DNA of 64,000 nucleotides from Rhodanobacter panaciterrae (GTDB lineage Bacteria > Pseudomonadota > Gammaproteobacteria > Xanthomonadales > Rhodanobacteraceae), in NCBI RefSeq assembly GCF_014651895.1, contig NZ_BMXT01000001.1:1364001-1428000 (forward strand). The letters run 5' to 3'. Position 1 is the first letter of the stretch. Every line of letters begins with the position of its first letter. Shown one piece after another: positions 50,083 to 59,889 of this stretch. Under the pieces are notes generated by a model. It worked only from the letters and a program-made list of their open reading frames with translations. It was not told the origin of the DNA and did not search any database. Both the position numbers and the translations under genes were made by a program.

Positions 50083-51282
50083 TCAGCTCAACTCGGCGAA
50101 GAACTCGGCGATGCGCGCAAGTCCCGGTGCCAGCTGTGCCGTCGGGCAGGTGTAGGAAATGCGCAGCGCACGCGGCTCGCCGAACGCCGAACCCGGCACG
50201 CAAGCGACGCCCTTGGCTTCCAGCAACGCGGCGCAGAACTCCACATCACTGTTGATCTTCACGCCATTGTGGCTCTTGCCGAACGCCACCGAAATATCCG
50301 GGAACGCGTAGAACGCGCCCTGCGGTCGCGGACAGATCACGCCTGGAATCGCGCTCAGCGCGGCAAATACGGTGTCGCGCTTGCCGGCAAATTCCTTGCA
50401 CTTGGCCTGCGGGATGTCCTGCGGGCCACTGAGTGCTGCCACCGCCGCTGCCGTGATCACTTCCGGCAGGCTGGTGATGTGGTTGGAGTTGAGCGTGGTG
50501 ATCGCCTTGGCCACCACTTCCGGCCCGGCGATCAGGCCGACACGCCAGCCCGGCATGCCGTAGGTCTTGGAGACGGAGTCGACGAAGATCACCCGTTCGC
50601 GCAACTCGGGTCTCGCGAACACGAAGTTGTGATAGCCGAGGCCGTCGAACACCATCGAGTTGTAGATGTCGTCGGTGATCACCCAGGTATCCGGATGCTT
50701 CACCAGCACCTCGGCCAGCGCGGCGATTTCCTCGCCGGTGTAGACCATGCCGGTCGGATTGGACGGGTTGTTGAACAGGAATACCTTCGGCTTGCGCGCC
50801 AGCGCAGTGTCGAGCTGCGACGGGGTGAGCTTGTAGTTCTGCTCCGCACCGCAATGCATCACGTTGGTCTTGGCGCCGACGATATCGGCGATGTCGTGAT
50901 ACGTGGTCCAGTACGGCGCCGCGAAGCAGATCTCGTCGCCTTCGTCGAGCAGTGCCTCGGCCAGGTTGTACAGCACGTGCTTGGCACCGATGCCGATCGA
51001 CAGGTTCATCCGCGTGTAGCCACTGAAACCCAGCGCCTCGATGTGCTTCAGGAACGCATCCAGCAACGCCTCGGCACCGCGGTTGCTGCCGTACTGGCCG
51101 GAGTCGTGCGACAGAGATTCGCGCGCGGCGGCATACACATGTTCGCCGGGCAGAAAATTCGGTACGCCGATCGAGAAGCTGATGATGTCGCGGCCGGCAG
51201 CCTTGAGCTGCTTGGCTTTTTCGGCGATCACCATGATCGCGCTGGGTTTGGCGCGGCCGACGCGCTGGGCAAGCTGTGGCAT
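50083..51282 (-). CDS. Class I PLP aminotransferase (aspartate-type)
   Basis: A protein of 399 residues from ATG 51282 ([26 protein letters not shown]), with GAGGAA upstream. It is a fold-type I aminotransferase of the AspC/AraT kind, with [28 protein letters not shown], the PLP Lys in [17 protein letters not shown] and the substrate-binding Arg in LRISYTCP. It likely moves amino groups between aspartate or another amino acid and 2-oxoglutarate. The substrate cannot be fixed by eye. It lies 80 bases upstream of mdh on the same strand, so oxaloacetate and aspartate metabolism sit together. Confidence 0.92.
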   Translation of the reverse strand: MPQLAQRVGRAKPSAIMVIAEKAKQLKAAGRDIISFSIGVPNFLPGEHVYAAARESLSHDSGQYGSNRGAEALLDAFLKHIEALGFSGYTRMNLSIGIGAKHVLYNLAEALLDEGDEICFAAPYWTTYHDIADIVGAKTNVMHCGAEQNYKLTPSQLDTALARKPKVFLFNNPSNPTGMVYTGEEIAALAEVLVKHPDTWVITDDIYNSMVFDGLGYHNFVFARPELRERVIFVDSVSKTYGMPGWRVGLIAGPEVVAKAITTLNSNHITSLPEVITAAAVAALSGPQDIPQAKCKEFAGKRDTVFAALSAIPGVICPRPQGAFYAFPDISVAFGKSHNGVKINSDVEFCAALLEAKGVACVPGSAFGEPRALRISYTCPTAQLAPGLARIAEFFAELS

Positions 51283-51499
51283 GAGTTCCTCGACGTCAGG
51301 GGATGAGGTCAGCAAACCCGCGAATTTTAGCATGCGCCGCCCCACGCATCGGTTCGGTTCGCAAAAGCTTGCGTTGCCGGCCAGCTATGGCGTTTCTTGT
51401 CCGGCTCGTTGCATGATGCCGACGCCACTGCGTTGCCTGCATACGATCGCCGGTGGAGGGGCTACTCAACTCGTTCGCAATCCAAGGAGGTAGGCACCG

Positions 51500-51757
51500 A
51501 TGTTTCATCTGATCTGGTCCATCATCGTTGGTTTCTTTGTCGGTCTGATCGCCAGGGCCATCATCCCCGGCGCCGATCACATGGGGTTCTGGATGACTGC
51601 TGGTGTTGGCATCGTCGGTTCGCTGATCGGCGGCCTGATCGGCAACCTCATCAGCCGACCACCACCGGGCTCCAAGTTCCATCCTGCAGGCTTCTTCATG
51701 TCCATTCTCGGCGCTGTCGTTTTGATGCTGCTCCTGCGTTACGTGTTCCATATGTAA
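51500..51757 (+). CDS. GlsB/YeaQ/YmgE family membrane protein
   Basis: A protein of 85 residues with three hydrophobic segments. The family motif GFFVGLIARAIIPG is followed by a Gly-rich zipper GIVGSLIGGLIGNLISR. The start has a perfect AAGGAGG upstream. Members are small inner-membrane proteins often raised by acid or stationary-phase stress, but their function is not well known. It is a single gene ending at a strong terminator. Confidence 0.9.
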   Translation: MFHLIWSIIVGFFVGLIARAIIPGADHMGFWMTAGVGIVGSLIGGLIGNLISRPPPGSKFHPAGFFMSILGAVVLMLLLRYVFHM

Positions 51758-51784
51758 GGCATTACTTGCGCAAACATGCACCAC

Positions 51785-51821
51785 AAAAAAAGCGGCAGGG
51801 ATGACTCCCTGCCGCTTTTTT
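51785..51821 (+). terminator. Terminator between the GlsB-like and YidB genes
   Basis: A-rich/T-rich flanks around AGCGGCAGGGA/TCCCTGCCGCT with loop TGAC; works in both directions. Confidence 0.95.
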
Positions 51822-51841
51822 GTCTGTTGCTGAAACTGATC

Positions 51842-52273
51842 TCAGGCCGTCTTGCCGAACAGCTTGCCGGCCAGCCCTTCCAGTGCGCCCAGATCGAAAC
51901 CACTACCCTGACCGGCAGCTGGAGCCTGACCGTCAGGCGTCAGATGATCGACCGCATGCGGCAGCACCTGAGAAAGCCCGTTGAGCACCACACTGGGATC
52001 GACGCCAAGCTTGCTGGCGGCCTCCTGCACCACCGAACCCATGCCACCGCTCTGCAGTGCCTGGCCAAGCTGATCACCCGACACCGGCTGGTTCGCACCC
52101 GTACCGACCCATGACTGCACCGCGCCGCCGAGTCCATGTTGCTGCAGCATGCCGATCAGGCCCTGCACGCCACCGGCTTGCTGCAGCAGCTGGCCAGCTA
52201 CCGAAATCATCGAGCCGGTACCGCCGGCCTGCTGCTGTCCCTGACCGCCAAGCAAATCGTTGAGGAATGACAT
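51842..52273 (-). CDS. YidB family protein (DUF937)
   Basis: A protein of 143 residues. It starts MSFLNDLLGGQGQQQ. Its blocks are MISVAGQLLQQAGGVQGLIGMLQQHGLGGAVQSWVGTGANQPVSG and ASKLGVDPSVVLNGLSQVLPHAVDHLTPDG, both typical of YidB/DUF937. AAGGAGAG is upstream of the ATG. A cytoplasmic protein of unknown role; no membrane helix. It is transcribed towards the GlsB-like gene. Confidence 0.9.
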   Translation of the reverse strand: MSFLNDLLGGQGQQQAGGTGSMISVAGQLLQQAGGVQGLIGMLQQHGLGGAVQSWVGTGANQPVSGDQLGQALQSGGMGSVVQEAASKLGVDPSVVLNGLSQVLPHAVDHLTPDGQAPAAGQGSGFDLGALEGLAGKLFGKTA

Positions 52274-52354
52274 GTTCGCTCTCCTTGATGAATGAACAAG
52301 CGTGAAGCCTGCCGATCATAGGCCCACGAAACCGGCGCTGTCATGACATTTGCG

Positions 52355-52395
52355 CACAAAAAAAACCGCCGACAGAAATCGGCGGTTTTTTTGTG
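52355..52395. terminator. Terminator after the cyclophilin gene
   Basis: CACAAAAAAAACCGCCGA/TCGGCGGTTTTTTTGTG with a short loop. The T run on the minus strand serves the gene ending at 52412. Confidence 0.95.
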
Positions 52396-52411
52396 AATCC
52401 GGGCCGGAAAC

Positions 52412-52921
52412 TCAGCCGCGCTGGTCGAGCACCGCATTCCATTCTTTCACGCGATCGGACTGCGCAGCCAGCAGCGCGTCGACGTCGCCGTCTACGGCGA
52501 CCTTCTCGATCACGTCGCCCTGCTGGATCGCGTTCACCACGGCCATGTCAGCCGCGTCGACCACTTCGCCGAACACGCTGTGCTTGCCGTCCAGCCACGG
52601 CGTGGCGCCATGGGTGATGAAGAACTGGCTGCCATTGGTGCGCGGACCGGCGTTCGCCATCGACAGCACGCCCGGCTTGTCGTGACGCAGCGACGCATTG
52701 AACTCGTCCTCGAACTTGTAGCCCGGGCCGCCGCGACCACTGCCCTCGGGGCAACCGCCCTGGATCATGAAGTCGGCGATCACGCGATGGAACGACAGAC
52801 CATCGTAATAACCACGCTTGGCCAGGTTGACGAAATTGGCCACGGTGACCGGGGCCTTGTCTTCATGCAGACGCAGGTGGATCGGGCCGCGGTTGGTGGT
52901 GAAGGTGACATTGATGGTCAT
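52412..52921 (-). CDS. Peptidyl-prolyl cis-trans isomerase, cyclophilin type
   Basis: A protein of 169 residues from ATG 52921 ([24 protein letters not shown]), with AAGGA seven bases upstream. It has the cyclophilin core: [19 protein letters not shown] (catalytic Arg), [38 protein letters not shown]. No signal peptide, so it is the cytoplasmic PpiB type. It accelerates proline isomerisation in folding. A longer upstream frame is not supported. Confidence 0.95.
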   Translation of the reverse strand: MTINVTFTTNRGPIHLRLHEDKAPVTVANFVNLAKRGYYDGLSFHRVIADFMIQGGCPEGSGRGGPGYKFEDEFNASLRHDKPGVLSMANAGPRTNGSQFFITHGATPWLDGKHSVFGEVVDAADMAVVNAIQQGDVIEKVAVDGDVDALLAAQSDRVKEWNAVLDQRG

Positions 52922-53029
52922 CGAGAATCCTTGAGTTCGAAAGCTGCGTCGCGCCACGGCTCGGGCGCGAGGGCTGCCAAGAATACTCCAGTGACGCCGA
53001 CGTGACAGCGCCATCTTGGTGAACAGACT

Positions 53030-54880
53030 CTACGGCAGCCCAAGCATGTCGCGCTCCAGCGCACCCACGCCACGCGGCCGGGTCACCGGCGTCGGCACAT
53101 CGGCCGGCCATGCCGCACCTTCGTACAGATGCGCCCACAGCCGATCCAGCGCCGCATAGCCATACGGCACCAGCGGCACGTGCAGGTCGCCAAAACCGGG
53201 CAACGCCAGGAATGCATCGAAGTGCTGCGCGTGCGGCACCTTCCAGTAGATCGGTGCGCGCCCTTCCTCGCGCAGCCACGCCACATACGGCTCGGAGCTG
53301 AACGCGGTCGGCAACAGTCCGTCGCTGGCGCCATGCACCACCCACAGCGGCAGGTCGCTGCGCGGCAACTTGGCCGCGGTGGCCGCAATGGAAGCGTGCA
53401 AGGCCTGCGACTCGTGATCGTCGCCGGTCCATAGCGCGCGCAGGCATTCGCTGCCGATCAGGGTCGGATCGGTCGAGACGCTGGTGCCACCGAGCAGGCC
53501 GATGCCGTTGCCGGGCGGAATGCCTGAACCATCGGCCCACCAGGACGCCCTGATAGCCGGATCAATCACGCCTGGCAAGCCCTTGGCGTCGATCGCCGCG
53601 TAATGGAAACCGCATGACATGTCGGTGGCGCCACGGCGCAGATACGACGAGGCATAACCCGCAGCGATCACCCGCCACAGGTCGAACGCCGTCGAACTGG
53701 CGGCTGTGCTCATCGCCTCGTCGGTCCAGCCACGGGTATGCAGGTACTGATACGCCTGCTCCGCCTGCTCGGCCACGGTGCCGCCGCTCAGCTTGCCCTG
53801 CGCGCGCAGGCTGGCGCAGCGCGGTGGCCATGCCGGCGGCAACACACCGTGCGGGCCACGCGCGAACGGTGTCGCCGCAAAGCGCTCACTGCTCAGCGCG
53901 CATGGCAACCAGATCGCTGCCTCGGTCGCGTAGTCGTACATCGCGCGACCGCGTTCGAACACGTGCACGTTCGGTTCCAGCGCCACCACGCCAGCAAAGA
54001 AATGCTCTTTGTCGAGGCCGGCCGCCTGTAGCACCGCGCCGCCGCCGTTGGACAAACCGGTGGCGATGATCTTCGTGTTCTGCGCTGTGAACGGCGCCTC
54101 GTCGGGAAATGCGCGATCGAGCATCGCCAGCCCGAACTGTGCCGCCTGGATCACATGGTGGCCCCAGTCAGCCTCCGGGTTGTCGCCGGAGTGCATGTGC
54201 TTGATCGCGATACCTGCGCTCGCCGGTGCCAGCGCTGGCTGGAATTCGAGTTCTGCCTCGCCGCGTTTCGCACGGCGGCCGTCCAGCGCCACACCGCTGT
54301 TGTCACCGTAATCGAAATAGCCCGCACCGGTGCCCTTGTCCGTATACGCCACCGCACAACCGTGCGGCAGACCCCAGGCACCGGCCAACGAAATTGCGCC
54401 GTAGATGCCGCGCGAGCCGGACGAGGCTGTGACAACCAGGCAGCGCTTCTGCATGTCGAAGTTATCCGGCAACTGCAGCAGCACGCGATGCGGCGCGCGT
54501 GCACCGGGGATGCGTGCAAACGCCTGGTACTCGCGGCCCGGCACATCCGGCACGCCGCCATACACCGTGCCGTAGCCACCCAGCGGACCGAGATCGGCGA
54601 TGCCCTTCCAACTGGTCTGGATCGCCCGTCGACGCAGTTCGTCCGCCGTGGGATCGAGCGGATCGGCGAACGGCAGTGGCGCGCCGGCCAGACCCGCCAG
54701 CCCCAGACCCGCACTCAGCAGATCATCGTGACCGCGATGTTCGGTCACACGCACTTCGCCGTAATCGACCTCACGCATGACAGGTTCCTTCGTCACCGGG
54801 CTGCTGGCACAAGCCGACAGCATGACTGATACCAGCACAGGCAAACACAGCAGCGTCGACAAGCGGGCGGATTTCTTCAT
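53030..54880 (-). CDS. 3-hydroxybutyrate oligomer hydrolase (lipoprotein)
   Basis: A protein of 616 residues from ATG 54880 (MKKSARLSTLLCLPVLVSVMLSACASS), with a lipobox LSAC, so it is anchored as a lipoprotein. The catalytic Ser277 is in GLSNGGGA. Long blocks conserved in the 3HB-oligomer hydrolase family are present, such as LLQLPDNFDMQKRCLVVTASSGSRGIYGA and HSGDNPEADWGHHVIQAAQFG. It cleaves short 3-hydroxybutyrate oligomers, the products of PHB depolymerase, to monomers. A PHB depolymerase gene is found 5 kb away. It is divergent from the LuxR regulator. Confidence 0.9.
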   Translation of the reverse strand: MKKSARLSTLLCLPVLVSVMLSACASSPVTKEPVMREVDYGEVRVTEHRGHDDLLSAGLGLAGLAGAPLPFADPLDPTADELRRRAIQTSWKGIADLGPLGGYGTVYGGVPDVPGREYQAFARIPGARAPHRVLLQLPDNFDMQKRCLVVTASSGSRGIYGAISLAGAWGLPHGCAVAYTDKGTGAGYFDYGDNSGVALDGRRAKRGEAELEFQPALAPASAGIAIKHMHSGDNPEADWGHHVIQAAQFGLAMLDRAFPDEAPFTAQNTKIIATGLSNGGGAVLQAAGLDKEHFFAGVVALEPNVHVFERGRAMYDYATEAAIWLPCALSSERFAATPFARGPHGVLPPAWPPRCASLRAQGKLSGGTVAEQAEQAYQYLHTRGWTDEAMSTAASSTAFDLWRVIAAGYASSYLRRGATDMSCGFHYAAIDAKGLPGVIDPAIRASWWADGSGIPPGNGIGLLGGTSVSTDPTLIGSECLRALWTGDDHESQALHASIAATAAKLPRSDLPLWVVHGASDGLLPTAFSSEPYVAWLREEGRAPIYWKVPHAQHFDAFLALPGFGDLHVPLVPYGYAALDRLWAHLYEGAAWPADVPTPVTRPRGVGALERDMLGLP

Positions 54881-54985
54881 TCCGCCACCATAACAAGCAC
54901 ACCGCCGCTCGCCATCGTACGAAAGTCCATGCCGCGTCGCGCGCCGAACTCGACGTGACCGCCGCTGCCCGCTAACTTCAACAAC

Positions 54986-55645
54986 ATGACGACCCTGCTG
55001 ATCGCCGACGACCATCCGCTGTTCCGCGCTGCACTGCGCCTCGCCGCCAGCGAGAGTCTGCCCGATTGCATGGTACGCGAGGCTTCGGACCTACCTGGCG
55101 CGCTCGCCGTGCTGGCCGCCGAACCGGACATCGACTTGGTCCTGCTCGACCTGCACATGCCCGGCAGCCAGGGTTTGTCCGGATTGGCCGCGCTGCGCGG
55201 CCAGCATCCCGGCGTCGCCGTGCTGGTGGTCTCCGCCCACGACGAACCACGCATCGTGCGCCGAGTACTCGATCACGGCGCCTCCGGCTTCATACCCAAG
55301 AGCGCCAGCACCACCGAGATCGGCGAAGCGATCCGCAGCGTGCTCGATTGCGGCAGCTGGCTGCCACCCGGCCTCGCCGACGCCGTTGCGGCCTTGCCTG
55401 CCGATCCCGCCGACACCGATCTCGCCAGTCGCCTTGCTCGCCTTACCGAACAGCAGTCCCGCGTACTCGCCCTGCTCGCCGAAGGCCTGCTCAACAAGCA
55501 GATCGCCGATCGGCTGGCAATCCAGGAGCGCACGGTGAAGGCGCATGTGACGGCGATCTTCGAGAAGCTCAGGGTGAGGAATAGGACACAGGCAGGGATG
55601 CTGTTGCGGTCGCTGGATTTGGGGGAGCCAGCGCGGGTTGGTTGA
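54986..55645 (+). CDS. NarL/LuxR-type response regulator
   Basis: A protein of 219 residues. The receiver domain (MTTLLIADDHPLFRAAL, phosphorylated Asp55 in LLDLHMPG, Lys in GFIPKSAS) is followed by a LuxR helix-turn-helix (LTEQQSRVLALLAEGLLNKQIADRLAIQERTVKAHVTAIFEKL). It is divergent from the 3HB-oligomer hydrolase, 105 bases apart. It is the likely partner of the hybrid histidine kinase at 56570-59878 on the opposite strand, although a small ORF now lies between them. Target genes are probably those of the polymer degradation set; that is inference. Confidence 0.93.
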   Translation: MTTLLIADDHPLFRAALRLAASESLPDCMVREASDLPGALAVLAAEPDIDLVLLDLHMPGSQGLSGLAALRGQHPGVAVLVVSAHDEPRIVRRVLDHGASGFIPKSASTTEIGEAIRSVLDCGSWLPPGLADAVAALPADPADTDLASRLARLTEQQSRVLALLAEGLLNKQIADRLAIQERTVKAHVTAIFEKLRVRNRTQAGMLLRSLDLGEPARVG

Positions 55646-55707
55646 ACGGGTCAGACGTCACGAGGACGGATGTTTAGAGGGCAGCTTCCGCGACTGGTCC
55701 GTCATAT

Positions 55708-56421
55708 TCACGCAAACGGGGGGCCGCAACCTTCCTCAAGTAGCTGTGCGACTGGAAGGCTGTGCGGCTGTTGCGGGATAGGGTCTGTTCCAAACGTCGT
55801 CTGCAGCTCGAACGCGAGCTCGTCCCTGTAGCTAAATCCGTACTTCGCAAGAGGTGCATTGGGAGCTATCACTGTTTCCAGACACGCAGCCAAGTCCGAG
55901 AACATGTCGCCCCTGATCAGAGTCAACATGATTTCGCCTTTCGTCCACCCCCCATTCACTCGCCGAGTTAACTGAGGTGTGCCGCCATGTGTGTACTTGT
56001 GAAGCCACTTGGCTGTTCCCCCTGTCTTCAGACCGTCAGACATCTTCTGAATATCTGGGAAGGTGGGAATGAGTGATTTGAGCATATCCCCAAGTTTCGG
56101 GATGTCTACCTTAGGGTTATCCACTGACGTCGTCGGCAGTGCTTGAATTTCGCTGCAGGTGGCGACGTAGACGAACCAGTAACCTATCGTGGACGCTTCG
56201 AGCACTGGACGTAACAGCGCTCCGCCAGTTCCGTATTCTCCGGCCTCTACCACGCGAACAAGGGCAGAGTGGTGTTCAAGCGCAAGGTCTATCGCACACC
56301 TTGCAAAGTTTGCGCGCAAAGAGGGAGCGTCACCCGCTGGCATCAGGGATCTCATTCGGTCGTTGTGTCTTCGCGACAACTGGCAACGCTCTAAGATCAT
56401 TCGCAGGGACTCTGCATCCAT
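55708..56421 (-). CDS. Hypothetical protein, DUF6988-like, lower-GC insert
   Basis: A protein of 237 residues from ATG 56421, with GGGGAAGG five bases upstream. The blocks CAIDLALEHHSALVRVVEAGEYGTGGALLRPVLEASTIGYWFVYVAT resemble a helical family of unknown function that I associate with DUF6988, with moderate certainty. Base composition and codon use are clearly less GC-rich than both neighbours (many AT-ending codons), which suggests recent transfer. It splits a response regulator from its likely kinase. There is no known role. No membrane segment is certain. Confidence 0.7.
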   Translation of the reverse strand: MDAESLRMILERCQLSRRHNDRMRSLMPAGDAPSLRANFARCAIDLALEHHSALVRVVEAGEYGTGGALLRPVLEASTIGYWFVYVATCSEIQALPTTSVDNPKVDIPKLGDMLKSLIPTFPDIQKMSDGLKTGGTAKWLHKYTHGGTPQLTRRVNGGWTKGEIMLTLIRGDMFSDLAACLETVIAPNAPLAKYGFSYRDELAFELQTTFGTDPIPQQPHSLPVAQLLEEGCGPPFA

Positions 56422-56569
56422 TGACCTTCCCCTTTAGCGCATGGCGACAAATCACCGAATAGCTGTAAGCCGGACCCGCTGTTCCTGCAAAAAAAACGGA
56501 CTTCGCAAAGTTCCAACCTAATTGCAGATGTAATGAGAAATTTGGCACATATGGTTTAGATAACTCGAA

Positions 56570-59500
56570 TCACGTACTTATCGCTCCCGCCGCCACCCGC
56601 TGCAAAACCTGCCTCAACGCCAAAGGCTTTAACGGCTTGTACAACACCCCCACGCCTGCATCGAGCAATCGCTGACGCAGTTCACCATCGCGATCCGCCG
56701 TGAGCATCACGGTCGGCACATCAGCATGCAATTCGCGTAACTGATGCCACACATCGAAACCGGTGTGACCGCCGTCTAGGTGGAAATCGAGGATATGCAG
56801 ATCCGGCCGCCACGGTGCCGCCAGCGCCTGCTCGGCATTGCGCGCGGCATGCACGTGCCAGCCCCAGCTGGTCAGCAGGCTGCTGAGCGCAGCGAGTGCG
56901 GCCGGCTCGTTGTCCAGCACCAGCGCACGGCCGGCTGGCAATGACTGCTGCGCATCGGCGATCGGTGGCAGTCGTATCGCAGCTCGCGCAATCGGCATGC
57001 TCAGATCGAACACGCTGCCGCGACCTGGCCACGAGCGCAGCCTCAGCGGATGGCCGAGCAAGCCGGCCATGCGCTGCGCGATCGACAGGCCCAGCCCGAG
57101 CCCCTGCCCGCCCGCCGCACTGCCTCGACGAAATTCCTGGAAAATCAGTTGCTGCTCACCTAGCGCGATGCCCGGCCCGGTATCCCACACCTCCACGCGC
57201 AACTGCTCGCCGCGCCGACGCACGCCGAGTAACACACGTCCGTGTTCCGCATAACGCAACGCATTCGACAGAAAGTTCTGCAGCACACGGCGCAGCAGCT
57301 GCGGATCGGAACGTACCCACGCACGCGTGCCGACCACGTCGAACTGCACGCCGCGCTCGAGCGCGATGGCACGGAATTCGGCGGCGAGCGGATCGAGTAC
57401 CTCAGCCAGCGGGAACGCGCGTGGTTGCGGATGCAGGCGACCGCCTTCGAGCCGGGCCACATCGAGCAGGCCGGTGAGCAAGCCTTCGGTGGCGGCAAGT
57501 GCGCCGTTGAGATGTTGCGCGGTGGTGGCGTCGTTGCCGTGCTCGGTCAGCGAATGGGCGAACAGCTGCGCCGCGTGCAGCGGCTGCATCAAGTCGTGGG
57601 TGACTGCGGTGAGAAAGCGGCTCTTCGCGTCGTTCGCGGCCTGCGCTTCGGCGGATGCTGCAGCCAGTGCGCGGGTGCGTTCTTCCACCCGCAGTTCCAG
57701 CGTTTCGTTGACGCGTTTGAGCGAGCGCTCGGCCTGGCGGAAGGCGGTGACGTCGGTGAAGGTGGCGACGAAGCCGCCGCCGGGCATCGGGTTGCCGCGG
57801 ATCTCGACGATGGTGCCGTCGGGGAAGCGTCGCTCGGACAGGTGCCGGGTGCCGGCGCGCATGTGGGTAAGTCGCTGCTGCACGCGTTGTTCGACTTCGC
57901 CGGGGCCGAGCATGCCGGCGTCGATGTTGTAGCGGGTCAGCTCGGCGACCGGACGGCCGACCTGCAGCAGTTCGGGCGGATAGTTGAACAGGCGCGCGTA
58001 CGGACTGTTCCAGGCGACCAGTTGCAGTTCGGCATCGACCACGCAGATGCCCTGGCTCATGTTCTCCAACGCCGCTTCCAGCACGCGCTGGTTGAAGCGC
58101 AGGTCCTGCGCCGCCTCGCCGACGATCGCGACGACGGTGTCCAGATCATCGCGGCCTTGCCGATGCACCACTTCCAGTAGCAGGCGCGCCGAGGCGGCGC
58201 CGATCACTGCGGCCAGTTCGTGTTCGACCTGACTGACTCGCGCACTGCCGGCGGGGCCGGCCGCGGGTGCATGGGCAAACAAATGCTCGACCCGCTCGGA
58301 CGGCAGGAAGCGCGCCGCCAGCGCGCGCAGTTCGACCACACCGACATCGCCCACGCTAACTGCACGCGCAATGCGGCCGTAACGCGAACTGGCCACCGCC
58401 AGCATCACGGCGATGTTCACCAGCAGGCTCACCACCACGGCGCGGCCGAGCCGGTTCCAGTTGGACAGCCCGAGCAGATCATCCGGTGCCAGCCAGTGCA
58501 GCCCCAGCGGGCCGCTGTGCAGCCATGTCGGTGCGGATGGCAGCAAGGCCGGCAGCACCGCATACATCCACACCAGCGTGCCGACTGCCAGCCCGGCCAT
58601 CACCGCGCGCGAACCCAGTTGCGGGCGATATACCGCGGCCAGCAGCGCCGGTGTCAGCCCGGCCAGCGCGGAGAACGAGATTGCGCCGATATCGGCCAGT
58701 GCCTCGTTGCGTGTCAGCACGCGGCTGTACGCCCACGCCAGCAGGATCACGACAAGAATCGCCACGCGCCGATGATTCAGCAACTCGCCACGCAGGTCGC
58801 CGTGTTCGTCGCGGCCCCAGCCAGCCTTCACCCGCAGCGGTGCGATGAAGTGATTGACCACCATCAGGCTCAACGCCAGCGTGGCGATCACCACCATGCT
58901 GGTGGCGGCACTGAGGCCACCGAGGAACGCGATCAGCGCCAGGCCGTGTTCGCCGCGCGCCAGCGGCAGCGCCAGCACGTACATGTCCGACGACACACCG
59001 CTCGGCCCCAGCAGCGCATCGCCCAGCCGCGCCAGCGGCAGGATCGGCAGCGAGATCAGCAGCATGTACAACGGAAACAGCCAGCGCGCGGTACGCAGAT
59101 GACCGTCGTCGCGGCACTCCACCACACCTGCGTAGAACTGGTGCGGCAAAGTGAACATGGCCAGCGCACCGAGCAGGATCAGCGCCGGGAAGCCACCGCT
59201 ATCGGGTGGCGACGGCACGGTAACCGGCAAATCCGCAGGCAAGGCCGTAAACAACAGCGTGCCCAGCGCCAGCATTGCACCGAGCTTGAACAGCGACTCG
59301 AACGCCATCGCCACCACCAGCCCGCGGTTGTGCGCCATGGTCGACGCGCGGCGCGTACCGAACAGCATCGCGAACAGCGCCATCAGCAACGCCACATACA
59401 GCGCGCTGTCCTGCCATGGATTGGATTCGGACAGCTGGCCGTGACTGAGGATGCCGTAACTCATCGCCACTGCCTTCAACTGCAGCGCGATGTACGGCAC

Positions 59501-59878
59501 GATGCCGACCAGCACCACCGCAGTGACCAGCGCGGCCAGCCCTGAATGCCGCCCCAGCCGCACCGCGATCAGATCAGCCAGCGAACCGGCGTTGTACTCG
59601 CGCACCAGTTGCACCAGCCGGCCAAGGAATTTCAGCGCGAACACGTACATCAGGATCGCCCCGACGAACGTCGGCGGCAGCCACCAGCCGGAGCGGCTGG
59701 CCTGGGTCACGGTGCCGTAGAACGTCCACGAGGTGCAGTGGATCGCTAGCGACAACGCGTAGACGATCGCCCAACGTTTCTCGAACAGCTGCGGGCGGCG
59801 CTCGCCGAGCAAGGCCACGCCAAACAGCAGACCGAGCCAGCACAGCGCAGCGAAGGCGATGAGGCTGGTGTTCAGCAT
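56570..59878 (-). CDS. Hybrid histidine kinase with sodium/solute symporter domain (CbrA-like)
   Basis: A protein of 1,102 residues. The first 490 form about thirteen transmembrane helices of the SSS transporter fold (e.g. LHCTSWTFYGT-like CTSWTFYGTVTQAS, GIVPYIALQLKAVAMSYG). A PAS domain lies near residues 595-700 (MSQGICVVDAELQLVAWN). A histidine kinase follows, with the H-box THDLMQPLHAAQLF (His near 760), the N box and the ATP lid DTGPGIALGEQ, and GLGLGLSIAQRMAGLLGH. The C-terminal receiver has Asp1031 in ILDFHLDGG. CbrA-like sensors couple nutrient transport or uptake to control of carbon use. The neighbours suggest 3-hydroxybutyrate or PHB as signal; that is inference. Confidence 0.92.
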   Translation of the reverse strand: MLNTSLIAFAALCWLGLLFGVALLGERRPQLFEKRWAIVYALSLAIHCTSWTFYGTVTQASRSGWWLPPTFVGAILMYVFALKFLGRLVQLVREYNAGSLADLIAVRLGRHSGLAALVTAVVLVGIVPYIALQLKAVAMSYGILSHGQLSESNPWQDSALYVALLMALFAMLFGTRRASTMAHNRGLVVAMAFESLFKLGAMLALGTLLFTALPADLPVTVPSPPDSGGFPALILLGALAMFTLPHQFYAGVVECRDDGHLRTARWLFPLYMLLISLPILPLARLGDALLGPSGVSSDMYVLALPLARGEHGLALIAFLGGLSAATSMVVIATLALSLMVVNHFIAPLRVKAGWGRDEHGDLRGELLNHRRVAILVVILLAWAYSRVLTRNEALADIGAISFSALAGLTPALLAAVYRPQLGSRAVMAGLAVGTLVWMYAVLPALLPSAPTWLHSGPLGLHWLAPDDLLGLSNWNRLGRAVVVSLLVNIAVMLAVASSRYGRIARAVSVGDVGVVELRALAARFLPSERVEHLFAHAPAAGPAGSARVSQVEHELAAVIGAASARLLLEVVHRQGRDDLDTVVAIVGEAAQDLRFNQRVLEAALENMSQGICVVDAELQLVAWNSPYARLFNYPPELLQVGRPVAELTRYNIDAGMLGPGEVEQRVQQRLTHMRAGTRHLSERRFPDGTIVEIRGNPMPGGGFVATFTDVTAFRQAERSLKRVNETLELRVEERTRALAAASAEAQAANDAKSRFLTAVTHDLMQPLHAAQLFAHSLTEHGNDATTAQHLNGALAATEGLLTGLLDVARLEGGRLHPQPRAFPLAEVLDPLAAEFRAIALERGVQFDVVGTRAWVRSDPQLLRRVLQNFLSNALRYAEHGRVLLGVRRRGEQLRVEVWDTGPGIALGEQQLIFQEFRRGSAAGGQGLGLGLSIAQRMAGLLGHPLRLRSWPGRGSVFDLSMPIARAAIRLPPIADAQQSLPAGRALVLDNEPAALAALSSLLTSWGWHVHAARNAEQALAAPWRPDLHILDFHLDGGHTGFDVWHQLRELHADVPTVMLTADRDGELRQRLLDAGVGVLYKPLKPLALRQVLQRVAAGAIST

Positions 59879-59889
59879 GGCTTTCTTAC

